Under the pieces are notes generated by a model that was not told where the DNA came from, did no database searches, and was given only the letters and a program-made list of their open reading frames with translations. A DNA stretch of 64,000 bases from Gadus chalcogrammus (Eukaryota; Chordata; Actinopteri; Gadiformes; Gadidae), in NCBI RefSeq assembly GCF_026213295.1, contig NC_079418.1, positions 3,781,887 to 3,845,886 of the forward strand, in the 5' to 3' direction. A program made the translations under genes and the position numbers. This document shows, one piece after another, positions 22,340 to 31,131 of the stretch; the stretch's first letter is position 1, and each line of letters opens with the position of its first letter.

Positions 22340-22537
22340 TGAAACCGGTATTTAATATTAACTATATTAATATAAAACACAACTATATACACATAACTAT
22401 ATTTATAAAAATAAACTATGCTCACAACTATATAATATGAAAAAAACGATATACACATAACTAGATATCTAAATAGAAACGATGCCAACAACTATATACA
22501 TATAAAAACAACTATATATACATAACTATGTATGTGT
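22340..22537. repeat. AT-rich minisatellite
   Basis: Motifs such as ACAACTATATACACATAACT recur several times with variable spacing, and resume right of the solo LTR (ACAACTATTTAC near 23026). Confidence 0.6.
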
Positions 22538-23002
22538 TGTTACGTATTTTAAGAATCTAAGCTACCCACTGTTACGTATTTTAAGAATCTAAGCTACCCA
22601 CACATAGACCCAATGATGCAGGACCAAACATATTAGCCGTAAATACCATACATAGCCACAAGGGGAGCAAGACCTTATTGAAGGCTGTAATAAATACTTT
22701 AGCCACAGAAGGCAGCATCACAGACCAGGCGAGAAACCCGAGGGTTATCTCACATCGGCTCCCCCCCACTACTTCCGGACTGCGCTGGTCAGATCATAAC
22801 AGCCTACAGATCCACATTGTCTTCAGAAACTCTCGGCAGCCCATACGGATAGGGTTAATAGCTTTGGTCAGCTAGAATACATCTCCAATCTCTCTTTGCT
22901 TCAGAGTATCAGTTTACCATACCGAAAATACTTTATATAAATAAAGTCTCTTTAAAGCTATTCCTTTGGATTCGAATACTTTCCCTGAAGAATTACGCAA
23001 TA
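22538..23002 (+). mobile_element. solo LTR, family A (TGTTACGTATTTTAAG)
   Basis: Starts TGTTACGTATTTTAAG and is flanked by GTGT on both sides (22534-22537 and 23003-23006). The first ~32 bp are duplicated in tandem (second copy from 22570). The body matches the solo LTR at 36667-37122 and the partial one at 38040-38281, for example in CATAGCCACAAGGGGAGCA. The right end reads CAATA rather than CA, so the border is slightly uncertain. Confidence 0.7.
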
Positions 23003-23697
23003 GTGTATATAGTTACTATGCTCACACAACTATTTACAGGGGTCACCACTGTCGTCGCCCAGATGGGGCAGAAGCAGGTCAGGTCAGTGACCTCAGCGGA
23101 GAGGGGGACCCTGCCTGGTCACAGTTGCCCTGGCAGGCAATGCGCAGGGCGACCTTGTTCCGCAATTCTTTATCTTCCCCCGTAAGCGGTTCGAAGACCA
23201 CTTCCTGAGGGGTGGACCCGTTGGCTGTGCTGGCACCGCCAACCCAACTGGCTGGATGAAGGAGCCAGACTTCCTCCTGTACCTGGCCCACTTCACCAGT
23301 CACACCCGTGTCCAAGGAGTCGAAGCTGCTCCGCCTGCTGGACAATCACCCGTTCCACCTGTCAATTGCAGCAATTGATTACTGCAGAGCCAATGGCATA
23401 GTGCTGCTGTCATTCCCCTCCCCACTGCACCCGCAGGTTGCAGCCAATGGACATTAGTGTCTTCGGCCCCCTAAAGGAGTACGTAAACAGTGCGGTGGAC
23501 AGGTTGATGAGGAGCCACCAAGGGATCACAACTTGCTGGAGTCACCCCTGGTGCCACCTCAGCTGCTCCTCCCACCATCACCTGGCCCGCTGATGGAGTC
23601 ACCCCCAATCCAGTGTGATTTTTGCTATAAGTGGTCGCATGAGGCTTGCACCGACGGGAGTACACACTACCTGTGTCACCTGTGTGACAAAGAATAA

Positions 23698-24654
23698 AAA
23701 TATTTAGCCTACTATACTGTCCATGTGTCTTCACTAGTTTGCAGTGGAAATACTGTAAATGTAGGCCTACAGCACAATTCACTTAACATTATAGACTGAG
23801 TAACTAACTAACTATTAGGCCTGGGTTAGGCTATGAGTGGGAGCTGGGCTATTAAATATTTCGCTGGGTAGGCCTACTTTTCGTCCATGATTGTAACGCA
23901 TCCAAAATAACAACGGCTACATTAAATTATGACAATAATAATTGAATTTAGTGGACATGTACACTTAAAAACTGCTGGGTATAAGCAATAGGCTAGCCTT
24001 CTACACCCTTGCTCTTGGTCATGACACATGGCATTTATCAGATAAAATAAGTTTAGCCACTTACCTGTCCACAGAGACTCCGGATGCTTCTGTGCGCCGG
24101 GCTGTGCGTGTCGAAAAGAAATTAACCCTGTGCGGCGCTTGGATAAATTTCCGCTGTAACAGGTCTCATGATATCCTGTTGACCTGGTAGTTTTTGTTTA
24201 AAATAAATAAAAGGATGTTCAACTGTGTATCCTTAAACATGACTTAGGACAGGGAAATAAGTAAATTTAATGCAAATTTAGTCGTCCAAAAGAAGAAAGG
24301 TGAGTTTTAATCGAAATGTGCATCTTGACAATTACGCACGGGCCAAAAATATAATTTGACCTATTTATATTATGCGGAATTATGTGAAATTTTAGCAATG
24401 AAGAGTACACTAGTATGTTGTCTAGTATGTTGCATAAAAACAAGAGTAAGGGCAATAGATTATTTTTAAAATATGCTGTTTCGTCCCGCATGTGTGTTTC
24501 AAACGTCCCGACTAGGCGGGGCGTTTGAAACAAATGTCAACTTACGTTCAATGTTAAAAAACAGCTCGATCATCCAATATATGTATTAAATTTCACTTGT
24601 AACCAAGAGAACACACCTGTGAGTTGTTGATCACATGTTAAAATTATTTGTATA
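23698..24654. other. 3' flank of the decayed pogo transposase
   Basis: AT-rich non-coding sequence that ends in the right subterminal motifs of the older element (GTTTCAAACGTCCCG at 24497 and its inverted partner GGGGCGTTTGAAACA at 24518). Confidence 0.45.
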
Positions 24655-24872
24655 GGGTGAACATGGGTAAAGTGGGACAATTTTTGAAATTCCAATTTCT
24701 CAACTGATTTAACAAAAACCCAGATATCATTTATAACATAGTATATTTGTAGAAAGCTGGGGTTGTCCTTTGCATAATCAAATAATTTTAATTTAACCAC
24801 TCTTATTGCAGATAGAATTAAACTCATGCAAAGGTCAACTGACCATCCCCCACATTTTCGGGGGGTACATTG

Positions 24873-24907
24873 GTAAAGCGGGACACACCTATTGTCAAAG
24901 TGGGACA
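24873..24907. promoter_or_regulatory. left subterminal transposase-site-like repeats
   Basis: GTAAAGCGGGACA at 24873 and GTCAAAGTGGGACA at 24894 repeat the inner half of the terminal repeat about 200 bp inside it. Multiple subterminal copies commonly act as extra transposase binding sites; that role here is inferred. Confidence 0.6.
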
Positions 24908-24989
24908 ATTTATTTTGGAGGCACAACTCATTTTACATGGAGTTAAGCATGGAAAACATGTAGGCTATTTATTTGCATCATTGTATTTA

Positions 24990-25350
24990 TTTGATCTCAT
25001 GAACTGCATTAAATTGCATTTACATGTTAAAATGATTTTGTCCGAAATAATTTGCTAAATTCACTCACATAAAATAAAATAAACTACATGGAAAGCATAA
25101 AGCAGTTTGGGAAAAAATTCCAGGTCCAAGCACTCAGTAGGATGCAAAAAATGATTCATTTATTATTAAGGGCTAAACCATTAAAAAACACCAACGTGTG
25201 TCGGCTCACCAGCCTTCATCAGGGAAAGCATGTATCTATTTGGTCTCATGAACTGCATTACATGAACTGTTTATTAAATTAAATTGCATTGACATGTTAA
25301 AAAGATTCTGTCCCAAATTATTTGTTAAATTCACTCAAACACTAATGCAT
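24990..25350. repeat. direct repeat in the 3' UTR of the pogo gene
   Basis: TTTGRTCTCATGAACTGCAT and CATGTTAAAAWGATTYTGTC occur at about 24990-25045 and again at 25240-25305, separated by a unit containing GGCTCACCAGCCTTCATCAG. An (AAACT)n tract lies at 25436-25457 just after the stop codon. Confidence 0.6.
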
Positions 25351-25457
25351 TTCAACTTATTAGTTTTGAAAATACTGAAATTGAACTCATTAGATTCATT
25401 TTACAATTGTCTGTGCCCCAGCTAATGGGGATCGTATTAAACTAAACTAAACTAAAC

Positions 25458-27218
25458 TCACAGCTCCCCCCGTAACATACAGCCTCTACAAGTAAAGCTT
25501 GTGTCATCGAAGACCCCATCAATTTCAGCACATGTTTGATGAAACCATCCATCACACAAGTCACATTTCACCCATTCCTCTTCTTTCTTTGGGTCTTCTG
25601 CTGCTCCATACCTGAGCTTGCATGAGCGGCAGACATCAGCCCCCTCGCTACTGGAGCCAGGCTGGACTCTTTCTTTCTTAATGGCCGTCTTTCCTTTCTT
25701 CCCCCCACTCTTGCTTTTCTTTGGTTTTTTCTTTTCGATGTATTCAAAGTGTGCATTGCTTGTCAAGACGTATGAGGGTGGTTTTGCGCGTTTCTTAGTC
25801 GGCCCTCTTTTTCTCATTGGGATCTTAATCAGGTTAGAAAAGGTCACACCCTCATCTTCTTGTTCACAGCCAGCCAGGGGTAAGGCCACCTCTATCACAG
25901 GTGGTATAAATGGTTCGTCACATGTTGGGCCTATTGGGGTAGCCTCCTCTCCTACCACCACTTCCCCACCTATCCACTCTGATATTTCAGGCTCAGGTTC
26001 AGGCTCAGTTTCAGGCTCAGGTTGTTCAGGTTGCAGGGGTCTTTCTGAGGTCACAGCGGGTTCAAAGATCCGCTCTCCTAGGGACTTTATGTCAACAGGA
26101 AACATACCTGTGCCCCTGAAGCCAGCTTGTGCTGTTTTCACAGATGCAGCCTTTTTCCAGGCCTTGCTAAACAGAGTGAAGAACATCGTCTTAGTCAGTT
26201 TTCCTCCACCTGTCTGGACAATGAAGTCCCATCCCTCATTGGTCCAGTGGCTTTTGAGGGATTTGAAGAGTGACTTGTCAGCTGGCTGAAGGTGGTGGGT
26301 TGCATGGGCAGGGTAACGCATGACATGTATATTTGTGGCCTTCATCAGCTTGAGAAAGTCCGGGTTGTACACATGACTGCTGTGTCCATCCAACAGCAGC
26401 ACATGTGGCCTTGGGTCATTTTTGTCCAGCATAGAAACAAACTGTTTCCCCCAATCCACCAGTAACTCACTGTTGATCCAACCAGAATCTGATACCCTGA
26501 GAATGGTGTCTCTGGGCTTGTTCAAAAGCCATTCAGGTTTAAGTCTTTTGGCCTTAAAGATGACGAGCGTTCGCCCATACTCTCCTGCGGCATTGAAGGA
26601 GGCCAAGACTGTGGTGGTCTCCCCCCTTTCCCCGGATGTTATTTGAAAACACGGCTGGCCTCTTTCTCCAACAGCATTTGAAGTGAGGAAGTGGTCTTGG
26701 AGGCCGGTCTCATCAAGATTCCAGATGTGGCTGGGAAGATCCTTGATGCTCAAGGAGGTGAGAAGGTTGTCATAGATCTCAAACCATTTCCCCACAGTCA
26801 CTCTGTTCACACAACCTGCCCTATTAGCCGAAAGACCCTCTGGCTTTCTCAGCCCAATGGTCTTGCTATGCCGGCGCAGGAAACTGTCCATCCAGTACTG
26901 CCCGGCTTGCTGTGTGGCATCAGAAAAACCTGCAATGCCATTGCCCTGAGCAAACTTGTACACCAGCCTCTGAATGTCATTTCTTCTGAAAGGAAATCCA
27001 CGGCTAGCAAGAAGTTTGATGTGCCCTAGCAGCTCTTCCTCACTCTCTGTGGACAAAATCCGCTTCCTGCCACTGACATGTTCATGTCCTTTAACCTTAT
27101 CCTTAATGCGACGCTGTAATGTGCTCTTAGGAACACACCATGCACGGGCAATCACACGTAACTTCGGCTTGAAGCCATTTGCCTCTCTCTCCTTGTATTC
27201 CTCTATCGCTCCCTTCAT
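25458..27218 (-). CDS. Tigger/pogo-like DDE transposase with C-terminal PHD finger
   Basis: 586 residues without interruption. Residues about 5-45 form a Psq/CENP-B N-type helix-turn-helix (VIARAWCVPKSTLQRRI). Residues 60-140 form a second CENP-B/Tc5-type HTH (GFPFRRNDIQRLVYKFA, YWMDSFLRRH). The DDE_1 catalytic domain follows with D169 in IWNLDETG, D277 in VLLLDGHSSH and D314 in HLQPADKS, giving a DD36D spacing. Residues 398-412 are a proline-glutamate repeat, and 467-515 are lysine-rich and probably a nuclear signal. The C-terminus has a Cys4-His-Cys3 PHD finger: C530, C533, C552, C555, H560, C563, C577, C580. PHD fingers usually read histone H3 tails, so targeting to chromatin is a plausible inference. 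The start is the only ATG after an in-frame stop upstream. A splice-acceptor-like TATTTCAG at ~27300 leaves room for an upstream exon. Confidence 0.92.
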   Translation of the reverse strand: MKGAIEEYKEREANGFKPKLRVIARAWCVPKSTLQRRIKDKVKGHEHVSGRKRILSTESEEELLGHIKLLASRGFPFRRNDIQRLVYKFAQGNGIAGFSDATQQAGQYWMDSFLRRHSKTIGLRKPEGLSANRAGCVNRVTVGKWFEIYDNLLTSLSIKDLPSHIWNLDETGLQDHFLTSNAVGERGQPCFQITSGERGETTTVLASFNAAGEYGRTLVIFKAKRLKPEWLLNKPRDTILRVSDSGWINSELLVDWGKQFVSMLDKNDPRPHVLLLDGHSSHVYNPDFLKLMKATNIHVMRYPAHATHHLQPADKSLFKSLKSHWTNEGWDFIVQTGGGKLTKTMFFTLFSKAWKKAASVKTAQAGFRGTGMFPVDIKSLGERIFEPAVTSERPLQPEQPEPETEPEPEPEISEWIGGEVVVGEEATPIGPTCDEPFIPPVIEVALPLAGCEQEDEGVTFSNLIKIPMRKRGPTKKRAKPPSYVLTSNAHFEYIEKKKPKKSKSGGKKGKTAIKKERVQPGSSSEGADVCRSCKLRYGAAEDPKKEEEWVKCDLCDGWFHQTCAEIDGVFDDTSFTCRGCMLRGEL

Positions 27219-27572
27219 ACGCTCCTCACACCACTTATTTAGGACTCTTCTTCTGCTTTTCTCCCTTTCCCTTTCCTCTCACTCTCTGCTTTTCTGGTCC
27301 CTGAAATACATGTTCAGTTCATTAACTATAGGAAATAAACTAATATACCACTGAAATACACCATCAACCCCACATTTTCTTTATTATTCCATCTGATGGT
27401 AAGATATTGTGGAGGGCTAACGTGGCTAACTAGCATTCAATTTAATAAAGTTGATAATAAAGTATATAGCCTTTTGAGATGAAAATTACATTAACAGTGT
27501 TTCATTTATACAATATTTGGACAAAAGTTCAGTTAAATAATAGTTAAATGAGCATAATAGTACTTTATTTGC

Positions 27573-27635
27573 TGTCCCACTTTAACAATAATGCTTGTCC
27601 CACTTTACCAAGTACACTACTGGTAAAGTGGGACA
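27573..27635. promoter_or_regulatory. right subterminal transposase-site-like repeats
   Basis: TGTCCCACTTTAAC at 27573, TGTCCCACTTTACC at 27596 and the inverted GGTAAAGTGGGACA at 27622 match the inner part of the terminal repeat. The last two form an inverted pair around a 12-bp spacer. They lie about 350-400 bp inside the right end, upstream of the transposase start, so they may also influence its promoter. Confidence 0.6.
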
Positions 27636-28204
27636 GCAGGATATTTGCCCCTAACTAAAATATTTAATCAAATAAATTCATTATTTTTTAACTTTGACAC
27701 TTAAAGTAGTCACATTACATATGAAAACAACTTTACATGCCTAACATTTAAATCTAAGATTATATTGGCCTTAACACAATTGACCTCTAATCCCCATGTC
27801 ATTTGTCTTACCATTGTTTTTCGCGCTTCTGCCCGTGAATGTAGTCTGACCACGCCCCCATGCATGACATCACACCCACACTGCCAATGATGTTTCACTC
27901 TCTACATCCCAGAGTGTATTAAACCAATGGGTTCTCACTCCCAAGGCACAACCACGCAAAGATATTCACAAAAAGGCTTAGCTGTCCCACTTTACCCATG
28001 TTCACCCTACGTAACGTCATCTTTGAAAAAGACGTTTAACTGAAAAGTGTTTCAATCGACCCGGCTCTCCCCTACTGCTAGTCCTAATATCAAACAATAT
28101 ATCTACAACAATATAGACAATCAAATAACGTAAATGATGATTAAAAAAACAGAAAGGCCAATTTTTACTGGGAATGTCTAAATCTATCAAGAAACAATTA
28201 CATA

Positions 28205-28740
28205 AATACAATAATAAATCATACTTACGTAACGCAACCGTGTTCCAGCCAAGAAAATCTCAACTGATATGATCGTCTGATTCGTCTCGGCTCTTAAAGG
28301 CTTTCAAATGTGTTGCCGCGTCCGAAAATCAATAATAAATCATACTTACGCAACCGTGTTCCAGCAAAGAAAATCTCAACTGATATGATCGCCTCAGCTC
28401 TTGGTGATAGGCTTTCAAACGTTAAGGCGCGTCCGCGTTCGCGGATTAGACACGGGTCCGACACGGGTCCGCTCAGGATGCGCAATATATCCATAAATAA
28501 TCAAATAAATAAATCAAATAATAGCTTACGCAACCGTGTTCCAGCTAAGAAAATCTCAATTTATATGATCTCTCAGCTCTTGGTGTACTTTCAGCAGTAA
28601 AAGGCGCGTTGGATATGCGGATCCGCCTAGGAGTCTTGCGCGTCGGATCTGACACGGGTCCTCTGGGTGGCGCGAAAACGGATGTGACAGTAACGCGGGT
28701 TGGGTGACTCCTATGCGGATCCGCCTAGGAGTCTCCTGCT
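28205..28740. repeat. three imperfect tandem repeats plus CpG-rich tail
   Basis: CTTACGYAACCGTGTTCCAG with AAGAAAATCTCAACTGATAT occurs near 28226, 28343 and 28524. Each is followed by a TCAGCTCTT-type segment and CpG-rich sequence (ACACGGGTCCG, GCGGATCCGCCTAGGAGTC). The tail motif GCGGATCCGCCTAGGAGTC itself occurs twice (28618 and 28715). Confidence 0.75.
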
Positions 28741-30052
28741 GTGTGGGATATTAGCCTACATAAGGGAGAACAATTCTGTCTCGTATGTAATCCTGTTCTG
28801 TGGGAAACTCTAATAGTTTTATATAGGCTTTGTGCCTTGGCTCTTTTTATTATTTGTAGGGTAATTATTAGGTGAGTTCTGCATGCAGCACTCAACTATT
28901 GTTCTTCTTAGGTTTTATTCTTTTTTTCTACATTTCTTTATTATTCTCTAAAAACTTTGGGACCTATCTCCTTCCTCAATTTTTCACCTAGAGACTCCAT
29001 TCAATTTTTTAAATATTCAGAATAGCTTGGAATCGCGCGCATGTTCAGATTTTTTTAATATTTTATACTTTCAAAGATATTCTTTTAAAATATAATATTT
29101 TTTTAACATGGGAGTCAATGGGAGGACGGTAGAGCCGTCCTCCCATTGGTACTTCAACTGTAGAAGTAGCGTAACTAAATACATTTTCAACCGTTTATCT
29201 TCGTTCAAACCATTTAACAAATCTACACACTTGTATCTTCCATCATACCTAAACGGAATTTCGATATCATTTAAACTTTCTTCAGAATCAGTTTCAGTTT
29301 CATACCCCTTCGTTTTCAGCTGTTTTCATTGAAGACATCTGCCGATTCTGATACACCTACTTCTTATGAGAACGTAACTCAATCCTTTTTCATCCGTTTA
29401 CCATCGTTCAAACCATTAAACAAATCTACACACATGTAACTTCAATACTATCGAAACGGAATTTCGATAAAAACCGGCATCTTTTTCAGTTGCTTATAAT
29501 AATTTAAGTATCCATAGCAACGCCGGTAAACAAACCCCGCGAAGCACAATCCCTACAGAGCTCCCCGTGCAGAGCTTTTGGCCGTGATATACAATTATAT
29601 CATTATCACACACGCGCACGCAGTGCAGGGCAATATATTTGACGTTTCAGATACAGCACAGCGGTGCTGAATGCTTTGCGCTTTTCATTCATCGGTCACT
29701 TTATTTGTTTCCAACCATTTACATTTTCTTAAATGGTGTGCATGTTTACATTGTTTACTCCATTTAGACTTTTGAACTTTTGTTCAAATCCCTTCACTTG
29801 ATTTAAGCATCACCATTGAATTTGTTAATTGTTGTAATTTCTTAGGATGTAAACATGGACTTCAAGTTATAACATCAATACCAATAGACGTGAGGTTGAC
29901 GTTTCGATTTGACCGAATAGCATTATGCTGCTATCCATTTGGATGGTACGCTGGTACGAACGACCAGCTTCAGCGAGAACGTGACGTATTTCCCTTGCTC
30001 CAGCCTTCCAGTTTGCCATTTATGTCCGACGAGTTTGAGAAGAATGGTTCTA
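28741..30052. other. AT-rich sequence with a strong hairpin and a T2-related segment
   Basis: No coding sequence is recognised. AATGGGAGGACGG at 29117 pairs with its complement at 29135 across a 5-nt loop, giving a perfect 13-bp stem. The segment 29505-29612 (CATAGCAACGCCGGTAAACA, CAGAGCTTTTGGCCGTGATA) recurs inverted at 38595-38715 and is related to the T2-like element at 59700-63420. Confidence 0.5.
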
Positions 30053-30150
30053 TGTCGTATAGGCTGCCTTTTAAGGCTATCGCTATTGGGTTTTCCCTAG
30101 GCGTGAGCCGTAGCACTGAAAAATGTGTAATCCCCGCCCACTGAAATTAG
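30053..30150. mobile_element. isolated DIRS-type terminal repeat
   Basis: GGCTATCGCTATTGGGTTTT followed by CCCTAGGCGTGAGCCGTAGC is the same terminal sequence seen at 30322, 46218 and (inverted) 49488. No DIRS coding sequence is attached to it. Confidence 0.6.
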
Positions 30151-30314
30151 CATACTGTTTGCTTTTACTTCTATCTTCTTCCACGAGATTCTGGAACTGT
30201 TTCAGGAAAATCACAGCCATAATTTCCTGTTCTAGGAAAGTGTCCAGCGTGGTCGACAAAACTGCTCCCTTTTTGGCGTCGATATATCGTCGACATATTG
30301 TAACTAGATTCTAT

Positions 30315-30417
30315 GAGTATAGGCGCAGCCTTAAGGCTATCGCTATTGGGTTATCCCTAGGCGTGAGCCGTAGCACTGAAAAATTTGTAATCCCCGCCTA
30401 CCAACTGCGTGGGCCTC
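30315..30417. mobile_element. left end of a DIRS remnant interrupted by a Gypsy insertion
   Basis: The DIRS terminal sequence (GGCTATCGCTATTGGGTTAT) leads into GTGGGCCTC, where the Gypsy element is inserted. The sequence resumes at 35846 with AATCACAAGCTTTTCTTCAG and ends near 35925 with GGCTGTGCCTATACTCATTT. Only the termini of this DIRS copy are left. Confidence 0.6.
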
Positions 30418-30733
30418 TGTTACGCGGCTCAAACGTAACAAAGAAACGGGGCAGGAGACAGCGCGAAAAGTCAATGTTTCTTCATTTAATTGCCTCAAAA
30501 GCAATGAATCAAACAGATATGAACAATCATGGTGCAAAGCACAAATCAAATCTCCCGCTCCCGCTCCGCGTCTCTCCAGGCCAGGCCCCCTTTTATCCCA
30601 TTCACGGGGACACAACCCGTACGCGGGCACACCCCCATCCTGGAACATGCGGTTCCAGGCCTATGAGAGCAAAGGCAGACAAAACACGTAGCACACATAC
30701 CACGACAACCGAAAGGCCAATGTGGCCGTAACA
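30418..30733 (-). repeat. 3' LTR of the Gypsy element
   Basis: Begins and ends with TGTTACG and CGTAACA and contains one extra CTCCCG unit relative to the other LTR. Confidence 0.9.
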
Positions 30734-30745
30734 CCCCCCCCCCTT
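30734..30745 (-). other. polypurine tract
   Basis: AAGGGGGGGGGG on the minus strand lies directly next to the 3' LTR, the usual site of plus-strand priming in LTR elements. Confidence 0.8.
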
Positions 30746-30816
30746 AAGAAGGAGCTTGCAGAGTATCAAAAGACACCACAATTACAAAACAACTACATTT
30801 CCGAAACTATCTCCAA

Positions 30817-31131
30817 CTAAAACCCCTTTTCCTGGTAGGTGTTCTCCACTTTGTCCAAAACTTCGTCATCCGGGCTCTGGCTAGCGTCCACATGCAGCTT
30901 GAACGGCCTGTCCAACTGCGGCGCGGCCAAAACAGGAGAAGATGTTAGGAGAGCCATTACTGTCGCAAAAGCAGACTGGCATACCGGAGTCCAGTCGAAC
31001 TTCACCGAGGACTTCAAAAGATCGGTCAACGGCGCAACAACAGATGAGAAACTCTTGAATAAGACAAATTAACTCTGCACGCTTGTCCCCAGACAGGTGC
31101 TGCAGCAACTGGGGAAGCTGCTTCAAGGTCT
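30817..31131 (-). pseudogene. RT/RNase H remnant of the Gypsy element
   Basis: Coming from the IN side, the frame reads LKQLPQLLQHLSGDKRAEL, the segment that normally precedes RT. It then jumps within a few codons to LTDLLKSSVKFDWTPVCQSA and AAPQLDRPFKLHVDAS, the RT thumb/RNase H border. The palm with its catalytic aspartates is missing, and the RNase H is cut after its first strand. The position downstream of IN is the evidence for Gmr1-like domain order. Confidence 0.8.

Larger units (their letters stand above)
21840..23697 (+). pseudogene. decayed Tigger-like transposase with C-terminal PHD-type finger
   Basis: Pieces are read in order on the plus strand in shifting frames. FGLTPNEVSVVKRATYIFGQ (HTH region) ends near 22030. 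EWLDSFMERSSS and LRRPEATSQQ to DIWNINETG occupy 22130-22345. SVTSAERGTL, VPQFFIFPRKRFEDHFLRGG, LLRLLDNHPFHLSIAAIDYC and QPMDISVFGPLKEYVNSAVD run to about 23510. The last piece is IQCDFCYKWSHEACTDGST then YLCHLCDKE, with a stop at 23695. This is a DDE_1 transposase of the Tigger/pogo group ending in half of a PHD finger (CX2C..H..C..CX2C). The first catalytic position reads N instead of D in IWNINETG, and several frameshifts are present. About 700 bp of repeats and a solo LTR interrupt it between 22345 and 23035. Confidence 0.75.
24655..28007 (-). mobile_element. complete Tigger/pogo-type transposon with PHD-finger transposase
   Basis: The two ends carry an identical 25-bp inverted repeat (24655-24679 and 27983-28007) starting GGGTGAACATGGGTAAAGTG. 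TA lies immediately outside on both sides (24653-24654 and 28008-28009), as expected for the Tc1/mariner-pogo superfamily. One uninterrupted 586-codon transposase frame is inside on the minus strand. Copies of the inner TIR motif GTAAAGTGGGACA recur near both ends. The element sits at the right end of an older relative. All parts needed for an autonomous element are visible, although activity cannot be judged from sequence alone. Confidence 0.92.
21653..28072 (+). mobile_element. older Tigger/pogo element, split by a solo LTR and by a younger pogo element
   Basis: The left end near 21653 carries CGGGACGATTGAAACAC. The right end, read inverted from 28072, carries CCGGGTCGATTGAAACAC, and both are preceded by CAGTA, giving TA duplications at 21651-21652 and 28073-28074. 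Subterminal motifs GTTTCAAACGTCCCG occur inside both ends (21681 and 24497). Between them lies the decayed transposase 21840-23697. A solo LTR (22538-23002) and a complete pogo element (24655-28007) are nested inside. The border call rests on imperfect repeats and is an inference. Confidence 0.6.

Noticed and set aside
20886..24240. A complete Harbinger element with transposase to the right of the SANT gene
   Set aside because: The transposase pieces found there carry Tigger DDE_1 and PHD motifs, and I saw no Harbinger transposase or matching right end.
25618..26289. 223-codon plus-strand frame opposite the pogo transposase
   Set aside because: Antisense shadow of a confirmed transposase; its repeats (SGSGSGSVSGSGC) mirror the proline-glutamate linker.
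30123..30731. 202-codon plus-strand frame across a DIRS terminus and the Gypsy LTR
   Set aside because: It runs from one element into another and has no domain; the LTR explains the similar frame at 35530-35838.
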